From the NCBI RefSeq assembly GCF_031326345.1, contig NZ_CP133671.1, forward strand, positions 992,001-1,056,000: DNA of 64,000 nucleotides, in the 5' to 3' direction. Within the stretch, counting starts at the first letter, position 1. Every line of letters begins with the position of its first letter. Shown piece after piece: positions 54,910 to 63,308 of this stretch. The position numbers and the translations under genes were made by a program. The notes below the pieces were generated by a model. It was not told the DNA's origin, made no database searches, and saw nothing but the letters and a program-made list of their open reading frames with translations. Source of the stretch: Aureispira sp. CCB-E. Lineage in GTDB: Bacteria; Bacteroidota; Bacteroidia; Chitinophagales; Saprospiraceae.

Positions 54910-55356
54910 TTATTTTAATTTTATTTCAAAAGGAACATCTGTTGGTGGTAAGCACTGTTCATCGTTACAAGTCATAAAAGTAATGTATCCCTTTAGCGTT
55001 TTTACTTTCGATGCTTTTATTTTTTGAGTAATAATTAACTGTTTTTTATACTTGGTAATATCCATATCAAAAAGGCTATCAAATCCAGAAACTTTATTCC
55101 CTTCTTCTTCAGCTTTTCCTACTAATTCGACTCCTGCGTTTTCTTCTAGAACAATTGCTGTACGAATAGGACCATCATCACTTTCTAAATATTGAGAATA
55201 TACATACCAGCCATCTTTAATGGTCGCTTTCATTTGAATCGTATATTCATTAGAAGCCGTTTTTTTACTTTCAAACGACCAAGAAACAGTATTGTTATTT
55301 TGGGCATAAGTAAGTACAGAAAATGTTACTAATAAAATAGAAAAAAGGTATTTCAT
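54910..55356 (-). CDS. Stand-alone DsbD-alpha-like secreted protein
   Basis: 148 residues from the ATG at 55354-55356 (MKYLFSILLVTFSVLTYAQ, signal peptide). Its mature part aligns with both N-terminal domains of the DsbD-type protein encoded 422 bp downstream: the shared strings are KDGWYVYSQYLESDDGPI, KVSGFDSLFDMDITKYKK and the C-x4-C pair in MTCNDEQCLPPTDV. It probably acts in the periplasm as an extra thiol carrier or interaction partner of that reductase. Function is inferred from the domain alone. Confidence 0.85.
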   Translation of the reverse strand: MKYLFSILLVTFSVLTYAQNNNTVSWSFESKKTASNEYTIQMKATIKDGWYVYSQYLESDDGPIRTAIVLEENAGVELVGKAEEEGNKVSGFDSLFDMDITKYKKQLIITQKIKASKVKTLKGYITFMTCNDEQCLPPTDVPFEIKLK

Positions 55357-55370
55357 GATGCTTTTATTTT

Positions 55371-55490
55371 TTAGTAGCTCGTTCATTAGCTCACTACGTT
55401 CACAGGGGACTTCTTTGCGCTATATTAACGAAAGTTTACTCTGTTGTAGCTGTTACTGCGTAATCTCAACGAACGATTGTTTTTGGATAA
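55371..55490. repeat. Dispersed intergenic repeat cluster
   Basis: TAGTAGCTCGTTCATTAGCTC (55371-55391), ACTACGTTCACAGGGGACTTC (55392-55412) and GTAGCTGTTACTGCG with AACGAACGATTGTTTTT (55446-55484) are variants of the recurring strings found at 56789 and 44041. Confidence 0.45.
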
Positions 55491-55585
55491 TAATAATAAA
55501 TATAAATTTGGTCAATGGGTATTGATGCTTTATCGTACAAAATACTGTGCCAAAGCCTACTTTAAAAATGGCTTCTTTGTCCATT

Positions 55586-56647
55586 TTACTGAAAAAAGAA
55601 AGTTTGGTATTGAATGCCTAAGCAAAGCATAAAAAGAATAAAATGAACAGCTTCTGATGCTGCTAGACTTTTATAAGATTGTAACGTAATACTCAACAAA
55701 ATGCTCATCGGAACCATGAATATAACAAAATGATAACTATATAGCTGATCTTGAAATAGGAGACTTAACAAAGCCATAAAGGGCATTAATAAAACGGTAT
55801 GGATGTATTTTTTTTCTCTAGCGGTTGTTTTAAAATATAAAGCTTGTAGATTGCCAATGGCCAGTAACAAAGGGGTGGATATAATGCCTAATAATAAATA
55901 CAGCGCTGTATTGGTCTCATAATGGACAATCATAGTTGAGTAGTGAGACATTAGTTCTTGGTCTATCCATTGGTCAAAACTATCTCCTAAAAAATGGTAC
56001 GTTCCCAACAAGAAAAAAGGAATAAAGAACCCTCCAATCAATAATAAAAATTCTTGGAAATCAAATGATCGGACAATTAACAAACCAATCGTAATCCAAA
56101 AAAAATAACTAATAAAACCATTATAAAATAGAGCTGCTATTGCGGCGGCAAAGCCAATATTAAAAATGGTGCCTAAAGAAACTCTTTTTTCATAGCTGTT
56201 GCACATACTATACAACGACCACAATAAAAAGGTATTGGCTAGCATTACGGGCGAACAACTATCAATGTTAAAATAACTAAAATGTAGCAGTATATAGCAA
56301 ATGGCTGTAATGTAGGAGTAGTGTTTGGTCAGTTTGAAGTTGTTGACAATTGAATTGACTGTAAAAGCCTGAATCAATAACAAGATGCTAAAAGCCATTT
56401 TGTTGCTCGTAGGATGAAGAAGCCATTGCATGCCCCATGTACTAAGGGTACTAGGGAGTTCTTCAAAAAGAGTTAAATCATTAGGATATAGCCAAATATT
56501 TGCTCCAAAGAGAAGAAAATATAGAAACACAAATAAGATTGTGAAAATTTGGTTGTCTCGGAAAAGTTGTAGCACGTAGGTATTTTTTCTATCTATTGAA
56601 ATACTTGTTCTGCAAATGCCAATAATTTGCATTACATAAGATTCCAA
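55586..56647 (-). CDS. Polytopic membrane protein (DUF6427-like)
   Basis: 353 residues with about ten hydrophobic segments and short loops. The N-terminal helix follows LQLFRDNQIFTILFVFLYFLLFG, and loop patterns such as PVMLANTFLLWSLYSM and LIVRSFDFQEFLLLIGGFFIPFFLLGTYHFLGD resemble a Bacteroidota family annotated as DUF6427. A role in wall or glycan assembly is only suggested by that family's usual company. The start could also be the ATG five codons later. Confidence 0.75.
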   Translation of the reverse strand: MESYVMQIIGICRTSISIDRKNTYVLQLFRDNQIFTILFVFLYFLLFGANIWLYPNDLTLFEELPSTLSTWGMQWLLHPTSNKMAFSILLLIQAFTVNSIVNNFKLTKHYSYITAICYILLHFSYFNIDSCSPVMLANTFLLWSLYSMCNSYEKRVSLGTIFNIGFAAAIAALFYNGFISYFFWITIGLLIVRSFDFQEFLLLIGGFFIPFFLLGTYHFLGDSFDQWIDQELMSHYSTMIVHYETNTALYLLLGIISTPLLLAIGNLQALYFKTTAREKKYIHTVLLMPFMALLSLLFQDQLYSYHFVIFMVPMSILLSITLQSYKSLAASEAVHFILFMLCLGIQYQTFFFQ

Positions 56648-56693
56648 AAATACAATGCCTTAGGGAGAAGTTATAAAAAAGAGGTTTAATTTA

Positions 56694-56764
56694 TTTGATA
56701 ATTTGAATATTTGATACCACTGATTTCTAGTAGACAGTGCCTATCAAGTATTCAAATTATCAAA
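56694..56764. repeat. 71-bp inverted repeat (23-bp arms)
   Basis: TTTGATAATTTGAATATTTG... at 56694-56716 is complementary in 22 of 23 positions to 56742-56764, and the loop carries an inner CACTG/CAGTG stem. It lies downstream of the gene ending at 56904 (minus strand) and before the start of the membrane protein. On neither strand is it followed by a strong T-run. Confidence 0.75.
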
Positions 56765-56788
56765 ACTATTTTGCTTTGTACTCTATTT

Positions 56789-56893
56789 TAGTAGTTCGTT
56801 GATTACCTACGGTGCTACTTCGTGGTAGCTACCTACTGTCGTGAACTCGCATAGCTCGGTTCGCTGCTACTGCGTGGTTTTAACGAACTATTG
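56789..56893 (+). repeat. Dispersed intergenic repeat, most complete copy
   Basis: TAGTAGTTCGTTGATTA (56789-56805) is exactly the reverse complement of 44074-44090. It is followed by CCTACGGTGCTACTTCGTGG, then CGTGAACTCGC, CTCGGTTCGCTGCTACTGCG and AACGAACTATTG. These are the same words that recur in other orders and orientations throughout the window. Confidence 0.65.
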
Positions 56894-56903
56894 CTATTTA
56901 ATT

Positions 56904-58322
56904 TTAGTAATTAATTTTTAGCAAACGCAATTTGCGATCTCTTTCAGATAGAGCAATGACCTCTGATGCTGAAACTTGGATACTGCTGGTTAGTTGGGGT
57001 AACACACCACTTTTTCTAATTTGATGTGCAATGACATTTCTTTGTACATTGCCACTGCTGTTGATAACATATTCAAAAATACTGGTATCCCAAGAAATAT
57101 CATTGTTGTATACAAAACGAATACTTGAGTTGGTTTTTACCGCAAAAAAAGAAGAGTAGCGAGCATTGTCATTTTCAGAACTCTGACTTTTGAACAGAAC
57201 ATCTTTCCAATACACTTTTCCTGATGGATGTATAGAGGCTACTAGAATATTCTCATAAAGATAATCAGCATGTGCTTTTCTTCTTTCTTCTTCATAAAAT
57301 GCAATGGAAGATTCGTAAGCAAAACGTTGTTCTGCTACCAATAGAGCACCGCCATCTTTGCGCAAGACCAATTGGCAAATGGTAAAGTTTTGAATGCCAT
57401 TTATTTTTTTAGATTTTTTGCCCGTTAGGCTGCGCATAAAAGTTTCTTCCAATTCAGAAGTTTGAATGGTTGGGATCTGCGCTAAGTCAGTGTTGAAGTA
57501 AAAAATGCCATTAATGGAATTTTTGTGATCGGTATATAGTCCAGAAGCTACCAGTTGCTGATTGATTTCATCGTATTGGATGTTCATATCATGCGAAATA
57601 TAGTTGTTAAAAGGAACGGTATAACTAGACTCCGATCTATTGGGAGTTACTTTTAGAATTGCAAACTGATGATTTTGGCGTTGACGTTTGGTATTGTTTT
57701 CATTAAAGATGATAAAGGACTCTCCCATATTGTTGACCAATACTTGTTCAAATTCTCTTTGTTTGCTTAGTTCTAAGAATTTGAAATTTTTCTGCCAAAC
57801 CATCTTTTTATCAAAAATGTCAAAATTAATCACTTCAACATTGCCATTGTAACCTGGTACATACAACAAGAAAAACTGCTTGTTTTGAGAATGAACAATT
57901 TGATTGCGGTGCAGTATCAAAGGACTGTTCAAATAGCCAATATTAAAATCTCCTATTTCTTGTGCTTCGTTATTAAACTCTTTTCCACCAATATAGGTTT
58001 TACCTCTTTTATGAAAGTAGTATAGAATAGAAAAACTTTCTTTGTGAGGTACAATTTTAAAAGGCGTAATATCTCTTTTACTAAACTCGATGGTTTTGAC
58101 CCAGTTTTGTTTTAAATCACTGGTGGCAAAACTTTGAATATAAAATTTGGTTTCTGATTTGCGATATAGCAAAAAGTGATCTTCATAACGACCTATTAGT
58201 TCGTAATCAACTTCGTTGGCAACATCTACGGGTTCTGATATTTGTACTTTTTGAGCTAAAAGCAAGTTGTAGTCTAAGAGGAGGCTACCGATAATTAAAA
58301 AAAAGATAAGATATTTTTTCAT
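56904..58322 (-). CDS. Secreted propeller-like protein
   Basis: 472 residues with a signal peptide ending LLLAQ. The mature part is a series of strand-rich repeats (FLLYRKSETKFYIQSF, ILYYFHKRGKTYIGG, FFLLYVPGYNGNVEVINFDIFDKKMVWQKNF, SFIIFNENNTKRQRQNHQFAILKV) with alternating hydrophobic residues, as in a beta-propeller. No sorting domain, catalytic motif or known family is visible. Probably periplasmic or surface-exposed; function unknown. Confidence 0.75.
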   Translation of the reverse strand: MKKYLIFFLIIGSLLLDYNLLLAQKVQISEPVDVANEVDYELIGRYEDHFLLYRKSETKFYIQSFATSDLKQNWVKTIEFSKRDITPFKIVPHKESFSILYYFHKRGKTYIGGKEFNNEAQEIGDFNIGYLNSPLILHRNQIVHSQNKQFFLLYVPGYNGNVEVINFDIFDKKMVWQKNFKFLELSKQREFEQVLVNNMGESFIIFNENNTKRQRQNHQFAILKVTPNRSESSYTVPFNNYISHDMNIQYDEINQQLVASGLYTDHKNSINGIFYFNTDLAQIPTIQTSELEETFMRSLTGKKSKKINGIQNFTICQLVLRKDGGALLVAEQRFAYESSIAFYEEERRKAHADYLYENILVASIHPSGKVYWKDVLFKSQSSENDNARYSSFFAVKTNSSIRFVYNNDISWDTSIFEYVINSSGNVQRNVIAHQIRKSGVLPQLTSSIQVSASEVIALSERDRKLRLLKINY

Positions 58323-58477
58323 AAGCTACATATTTTAGTGAAGTCAAGCTCATCGAAGTTCCATCATGCCATCAAACTCTATTGGAGACAAGGGGGCTTT
58401 CTTTTAAACAAATTAAAAGATTAGAAAGTTTGATGAAAAGATGTCGTGTAGAAAACACATTACTCTATTGAAAATCG

Positions 58478-58665
58478 TATTAGTTTGATTATTAACAAGA
58501 TTTTTTGCTGATTTTGGTCTTGAGATCTGATAATCAAACTAATGTAAGATGCTTTTTTATGTTTTTCCTTGGTAAACCTTTGTTACTTGCTATGCTTTGT
58601 GAGCTTGCTTTGTTCGGTTCAGGGGCATAGAAAAACTAAAAAATCAACGGAGTATTAAAACAACG
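58478..58665 (+). repeat. Composite dispersed repeat with 65-bp inverted-repeat head
   Basis: ATTAGTTTGATTAT (58479-58492) is exactly complementary to 58530-58543. The sequence after it (ATGCTTTTTTATGTTTTTCC, TTGGTAAA, then AAAAACTAAAAAATCAACGG at 58631-58650) parallels that after the head at 43931-44000. Confidence 0.6.
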
Positions 58666-58825
58666 ATATGAGTAATAATAAACTTGCCCTTTTTACAAGC
58701 TGTTTAGATTAGTGAACCAACATTAGAAGAAGGGAAGTGATTATCTAAGGTTGTATTTTGTACACTTGACTGTAAAAATCAAAAAATCCATAAACCATTA
58801 TTATATATAGGTACTATGAAATTCG

Positions 58826-58833
58826 TACATTTG
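58826..58833 (+). promoter_or_regulatory. Promoter -7 element of the TPR gene
   Basis: TACATTTG is a perfect TAnnTTTG match, giving a leader of about 175 bases before the ATG at 59017. No good -33 match. Confidence 0.4.
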
Positions 58834-58911
58834 TTTCAAAATTTACCAACAAAACGCTGTAGGGCGATAATAAATCTAAGAAAAAAAACTTATTAAAGCA
58901 AACTTATTTGA

Positions 58912-58998
58912 ATGAATACTTACTCTTTTGGGACAGAACAAGTACTAAAAGCAAGTAAAACCCCTAATTTGGATAGTTGTAAAAATGAGAAGTGTTAG
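58912..58998 (+). CDS. Possible 28-residue leader peptide
   Basis: An uninterrupted frame reading MNTYSFGTEQVLKASKTP and then NLDSCKNEKC lies in the leader of the TPR gene, ending 18 bp before its ATG. It contains two cysteines. There is no homology evidence and chance is a fair explanation. If translated, it could couple to or control the TPR gene. Confidence 0.2.
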   Translation: MNTYSFGTEQVLKASKTPNLDSCKNEKC

Positions 58999-59016
58999 AA
59001 CAAAATTGAATACTTT

Positions 59017-60060
59017 ATGATGACAAAAAAAATAATTATTATTGTTAGTTTATTTATTTGTTGGATATCTATTTATGGTTGTGGAGAAAGCACAGATAGA
59101 CCAAACGATTTAGAACCAGAACATGGTAAATTGACTGGAATACCAACTATCGATGCCTTGACTAGAGATATTAAAGCGGATCCAGAAAATATGACGTTGC
59201 GGGTGGCTCGGTACGAAGCGTATACTGCCGAAGGAATGTTGAAGGAGGCAGAAGCAGAAGCTCGCTTGATTTATGAGAACGACAAAACAAACTGGAAAGC
59301 AGCTCGGTTGTTGGCGTGGGCTTATTTGGAGAATAATAAATCTAAGCCAGCGATCAAAATATTAGAGCATGCCTTAGAGATTCACCCAGATACACTGATG
59401 CTCTTGTTGGTGCATTCTGAAATGAATTTGCTGATAAAACACTATGATGAAGCTTTGATTTCGGCTGAAAAAGTATTAAAACTATCTCCATTAAACGTAG
59501 AGGGTTTATTCATGCGTGGACAAATTCTTAAGTATATGGGAGATACCTTGAATGCAATTGGTAATTTTCAGACAGCAGTAGAGCAGGATGCAGATCATAT
59601 TGATGCTTACATGCAATTGGCAGATATTTTCTCAGATAAGAAAGAAAAAATTGCCATACAATATTATGATAATGCGCTAAGAATTGACTCGACTGCTTAC
59701 GAGGCTCTCAAAGGAAAAGCAGCGTTTTATCACCAAAACTATACAAAAGACAACGGCTATTTGGAAAAAACCAAGGAAGCTTACGAGCGCTTAATTTATC
59801 ATCACCCGCAAGAGGCAAATGGTAGCTATGATTATGGTTTGTTTTTTATGGAGGAAAAAGATTATGAACAGGCAGCACACTTCTTTGATGTCGCAACCCA
59901 ATATGATCCTACGTTTGGTGATGCCTATTATTTTGAAGGACTCGCTTTGGAAAATTTGGGCAAGATAGATGAAGCAGTAACTGCTTATAAGAATGCAGTG
60001 AATAATAACAATCGTTTCAATCGGGCAGAGGATGCTCTAAAACGACTAGGTAAATTTTGA
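59017..60060 (+). CDS. TPR-repeat lipoprotein
   Basis: 347 residues. The leader ends ISIYGC, a good lipobox, so the protein is probably anchored to a membrane. From about residue 45 to the end there are eight or so tetratricopeptide repeats with the W-L-G-Y-A-F-A-P pattern (WKAARLLAWAYLENNKSKPAIKILEHAL, EGLFMRGQILKYMGDTLNAIGNFQTAVEQ, GDAYYFEGLALENLGKIDEAVTAYKNAV). It is likely a protein-interaction scaffold in the periplasm. It is followed by the serA-like gene 106 bp later, separated by a dispersed repeat. Confidence 0.88.
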   Translation: MMTKKIIIIVSLFICWISIYGCGESTDRPNDLEPEHGKLTGIPTIDALTRDIKADPENMTLRVARYEAYTAEGMLKEAEAEARLIYENDKTNWKAARLLAWAYLENNKSKPAIKILEHALEIHPDTLMLLLVHSEMNLLIKHYDEALISAEKVLKLSPLNVEGLFMRGQILKYMGDTLNAIGNFQTAVEQDADHIDAYMQLADIFSDKKEKIAIQYYDNALRIDSTAYEALKGKAAFYHQNYTKDNGYLEKTKEAYERLIYHHPQEANGSYDYGLFFMEEKDYEQAAHFFDVATQYDPTFGDAYYFEGLALENLGKIDEAVTAYKNAVNNNNRFNRAEDALKRLGKF

Positions 60061-60082
60061 TTGCTTCATTCTTTCCTAGCAA

Positions 60083-60109
60083 GAAAACTAAAAAATCCAC
60101 AAAGTACTC
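60083..60109 (+). repeat. Dispersed intergenic repeat, AAAACTAAAAAATC copy
   Basis: GAAAACTAAAAAATCCAC, then AAAGTACTC, near-identical to 40793-40820 and 58631-58656, again following a TTGCTTCATT stretch. Confidence 0.55.
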
Positions 60110-60166
60110 TTACCTTTAAGAAAGAATCTAATCAACACATTCAAACAACCTAATAATAAAAAAATT

Positions 60167-61129
60167 ATGATCAAGATTTTAGTTAATGATGGTATTCACC
60201 CAGATGGTAAACTGCTTATGGAAGAAGCACAATATCATGTTGATGATACTAAGATTCCTCAAGAAGAATTATCTGAAAAATTACCGAACTATGATGCTAT
60301 TATTGTTCGCTCTGCAACAAAAGTTCGCAAAGAGTTGATTGATCAATGTCCTAATCTAAAAGTTATCGCTAGAGGTGGTGTTGGAATGGATAATATTGAT
60401 GTCGAGTATGCTCGTTCTAAAGGTATCAAGGTCATTAATACACCAAAGGCATCGTCACAAGCTGTGGCTGAGCTGGTAATAGGGCACTTTTTTACTTTGT
60501 CTCGTTTTTTGCATCGTGCCAATAGAGATATGGCGACCAAAGGAGCTACAGAGTTTAAAGCTTTGAAGAAGCAGTATGCAGGTGGTGTGCAACTTAGAGG
60601 CAAAACAGTAGGAATTATTGGTTTTGGTCGTATCGGTCAAGAGGTTGCTCGTTTGGCATTGGGCTTAGGTATGCGTGTTTTGGCTTCTGATTTGTATGAT
60701 AATACTGTCAATATAGATTTAAGTACGCCAGGTGCAGCAGACGTTGCTTTTTCAGTTCGCTTAACTACAGTGCCATTGTCTAGAGTTTTATCGGATAGTG
60801 ATTATATTACCATTCACGTTCCGAGTAGCGATAAACCTGTGATAGGAACAGAAGAGTTTCAGAAGCTAAAAGATGGCGTATTTCTAGTCAATACCTCTAG
60901 AGGAGGTACAATTGATGAGGAAGCATTGTTGGAGGCACTTAACAATGGAAAAGTAGCAGGAGCTGCTTTGGATGTTTTTGTCAATGAACCTACTCCTAAT
61001 CCTGAGCTTTTGAATCATCCTAAGATTTCTGTATCGCCTCATATTGGCGCTTCAACTTTAGAAGCACAACGCAATATTGGTTTGGAGTTGGCCGATACTT
61101 TTATCGATTTTTTTGGAGAAGATAATTAA
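60167..61129 (+). CDS. serA: D-3-phosphoglycerate dehydrogenase-like 2-hydroxyacid dehydrogenase
   Basis: First step of serine synthesis from 3-phosphoglycerate, or a related D-2-hydroxyacid oxidation. 320 residues: the short form without a C-terminal ACT domain. Substrate domain motifs VRSATKVRKELIDQCPNLKVIARGGVGMDNID, NAD loop VGIIGFGRIGQEVAR (about 147-161), catalytic Arg in NTSRGGTIDEEALLEAL (about 244-260), Glu in DVFVNEP, and His in SPHIGAST. A good terminator follows at 61232. Confidence 0.9.
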   Translation: MIKILVNDGIHPDGKLLMEEAQYHVDDTKIPQEELSEKLPNYDAIIVRSATKVRKELIDQCPNLKVIARGGVGMDNIDVEYARSKGIKVINTPKASSQAVAELVIGHFFTLSRFLHRANRDMATKGATEFKALKKQYAGGVQLRGKTVGIIGFGRIGQEVARLALGLGMRVLASDLYDNTVNIDLSTPGAADVAFSVRLTTVPLSRVLSDSDYITIHVPSSDKPVIGTEEFQKLKDGVFLVNTSRGGTIDEEALLEALNNGKVAGAALDVFVNEPTPNPELLNHPKISVSPHIGASTLEAQRNIGLELADTFIDFFGEDN

Positions 61130-61781
61130 ACATTATAGATAGAGTTTTTATCTTTTTTTCAACTACGTTTGCCAAATAGACTTGTGCATGGTAGTAATCC
61201 AAAAGATAATCAAGGAACTATTATTTTTTAGATAAGCCATCTCAATTTTTTTTGGGATGGCTTATTTTATTATTGTTTGATAATTAGTTTAGTATGTTTT
61301 GTTGGGAATGAGGTGCATTAATAAAAAAGGAGGAAGTGTTCACAAAAGATAAACTTTGATCATAAAAAAGAACAATGGGGTAGAGGTGCATATAGACTCT
61401 AATTAAAATAGAAAAAATCTATTTTTTTTAAACAATTTTAAACTTAAGCTGTTTTAATTACAGTGATGAACACAATAACAATAGTTAGTTATTACATTTA
61501 AATAAGTAATCGTTCAGAAAGAATTATATAAAAATAAGTCTATATTTTTTCTGCTTAATTACTTACATTTATTGATTTCTGTTTATATAATTCAAAAATT
61601 ATTTCACATAAAATACAGATCAAAAAATAAATGATTCAAGATTCCTAAGATCTTACCAGAAACAAATTCAGAGAAATATTTTTTAAGCTTCTATACTAAT
61701 AACTACTTGTTATTAAGATGCATCTTCTATACCCCAACTTAAAGTTTAAGGAGTATTTCCAAATAAAAAAAAAGAATAGTT
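61130..61781. other. Long AT-rich intergenic region
   Basis: About 650 bp. Terminator of the serA-like gene at 61232-61275. The remainder, very AT-rich, has no open frame I would support and must contain the promoter of the DUF4382 gene. Confidence 0.5.
61232..61275 (+). terminator. Terminator of the serA-like gene
   Basis: ATAAGCCATCTC (61232-61243) pairs with GGGATGGCTTAT (61254-61265) through one T-G pair, followed by TTTTATTATTG. Confidence 0.8.
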
Positions 61782-62735
61782 ATGCTAAAAATGAAGTATT
61801 TGTTAATGTTTGCAGTGTGTAGTTTTGCATTTGTACAATGTACTCAAGATAGTGACACGCAAGAAGAACAAAAAGAAGTATCTATACAATTAACAGACGC
61901 TCCTATTGATGATGCAGATGTAGATGCTGTATTTATAACTGTCGCAGAAGTGAAAGTTGATGGTCAAACTTTTAGTGGTTTTTCAGGCAAAAAAACAATC
62001 AATGTAAAAGCATTGCAAAATGGTTCTGTAGATGCTTTGGGAACAGCTGATTTAGATGCCAAGGCATACAGTAATATTACCTTAGTATTAGATTTAGATA
62101 CTGATGCTCAAGGAAATGCAATGGGCTGCTATATTGAGCGCGCCAATGGAACCAAAGAGTCTTTAGCAGGTTCAGCTACAGGGACAATTGAGGTAACTTC
62201 TCAGGGCGCTATTGATTTGGCGACAGAAACACGTTCTTCTGTAGAGGTTGTATTAGACTTTGATCTGCGTAAAGCAATTAAGAATGGTGCTAACAACAAC
62301 GATTATGATTTTGTAAGTTCTGCTGAATTGTCTTCTTCTGTTAGAACGGTTGTTAAACATGAAACAGGAACTGTAAAAGGATCAACAACCAATAATTCAG
62401 GTTCTAACAATGATAAAGTAGTTGCCTACATATATACTAAGGGATCGTACAGTAGTTCTGAGAAAAACCCACAGGGAACTAGCAATATTCGATTTAAAAA
62501 TGCAGTCAGTAGTTCTGTTGTCGATGCCAATGGTGATTTCCAATTATCTTACTTAAAAGATGGGGAGTATGATGTCGTATTTGCTTCTTATGAGTACGAT
62601 GCACAGAACAAAGCTGTTTTTAAAGGAACACTCGAAATAGGCGGTTTGTTAAGCGGAACTGTGTTAGGAGCTGTAACTGTTAATGCACAGGCACAAGCCA
62701 GTTTAAACTTTGATTTTACTGCATTAATTCTGTAA
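61782..62735 (+). CDS. DUF4382 lipoprotein
   Basis: 317 residues. The leader ends FAFVQC, so a lipoprotein. The N-terminal domain (about 30-190) has the DUF4382 layout: VSIQLTDAPIDDADVDAVFITVAEVKVDG, INVKALQNGSVDALGTADLDAKAYSNITLVLDLDT, then VVLDFDLRKAI. This domain is frequent in Bacteroidota surface lipoproteins. The C-terminal part (about 195-317) is a transthyretin-like or carboxypeptidase-regulatory-like fold: TVKGSTTNNSG, VVDANGDFQLSYLKDGEYDVVFASY. Start could be the ATG at 61791. Function unknown. Confidence 0.85.
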   Translation: MLKMKYLLMFAVCSFAFVQCTQDSDTQEEQKEVSIQLTDAPIDDADVDAVFITVAEVKVDGQTFSGFSGKKTINVKALQNGSVDALGTADLDAKAYSNITLVLDLDTDAQGNAMGCYIERANGTKESLAGSATGTIEVTSQGAIDLATETRSSVEVVLDFDLRKAIKNGANNNDYDFVSSAELSSSVRTVVKHETGTVKGSTTNNSGSNNDKVVAYIYTKGSYSSSEKNPQGTSNIRFKNAVSSSVVDANGDFQLSYLKDGEYDVVFASYEYDAQNKAVFKGTLEIGGLLSGTVLGAVTVNAQAQASLNFDFTALIL

Positions 62736-62764
62736 GCATAAAATCATCAGAAAAGAAATAATTA

Positions 62765-62795
62765 ACTTGCTGCTCAATAGCAGCAAGTGCTTTAT
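62765..62795 (+). terminator. Terminator of the DUF4382 gene
   Basis: ACTTGCTGCT (62765-62774) is exactly complementary to AGCAGCAAGT (62779-62788), followed by a short T-rich stretch. Confidence 0.75.
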
Positions 62796-62916
62796 AAAGA
62801 AAATAGTATAGTTCTCTAATTTATTAGTACTCATAAATCACAATTAACAGATATATGCCCAGTTACTCAAAAAAAGAACTATCTAATTTAATCAATACAA
62901 AAAAAATACACCAAAA

Positions 62917-63165
62917 ATGAAAAAGTTATTAGGTTTAGCACTATGTGCTTCGTTTGCAATCGGAATGTCTTCTTGTACAAAAACAGAAAATGTATTCTGT
63001 TATGAATGTACACATCCTTCTAAATGTGATGTGGAAATTTGTGACGAAACAGCTACACCAGAAGGCGGAGGAGTTTGTAATTTAATACCAGTAAGTAGTG
63101 GTTCTACCAATGCAGAGTACAAAAATGCTTATGAAGCAGAAGGGTATACTTGTAGAATTAAGTAA
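62917..63165 (+). CDS. Small cysteine-rich lipoprotein
   Basis: 82 residues. The leader ends MSSC with Cys20 as the lipidated residue. The mature 62 residues contain six further cysteines at 28, 31, 37, 42, 54 and 79 in the arrangement FCYECTHPSKCDVEICDE...GVCNL...GYTCR, suitable for three disulfides. I recognise no family. It follows the DUF4382 gene by 180 bp with a terminator between, so it is a separate unit. Confidence 0.75.
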   Translation: MKKLLGLALCASFAIGMSSCTKTENVFCYECTHPSKCDVEICDETATPEGGGVCNLIPVSSGSTNAEYKNAYEAEGYTCRIK

Positions 63166-63250
63166 TTCTGAAAGTATCGCTAGAAATCAAGTAAATATTC
63201 AAAGGTTTTCGAATGAATAAAAATCGATTGCTTTTGTCTTTGACTATAAA

Positions 63251-63290
63251 AAAAATCCTATTGAGTTTTAAACTCAATAGGATTTTTAAT
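63251..63290. terminator. Bidirectional terminator (perfect palindrome)
   Basis: AAAAATCCTATTGAGTTT (63251-63268) is exactly complementary to 63270-63287, ending in T-runs on both strands. It separates two convergent genes. Confidence 0.9.
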
Positions 63291-63308
63291 TTTATGGGAG
63301 AGATAGAA

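Larger units (their letters stand above)
58323..59016. other. Long divergent intergenic region with composite repeat
   Basis: About 690 bp. It holds the composite repeat at 58478-58665, a perfect -7 element TACATTTG at 58826-58833 for the TPR gene, and a 28-codon open frame at 58912-58998 in the leader of that gene. Confidence 0.6.

Noticed and set aside
55371-56893. CRISPR array suspected from repeated words
   Set aside because: The repeats are irregular in spacing, order and orientation, with no uniform spacer and no cas genes.
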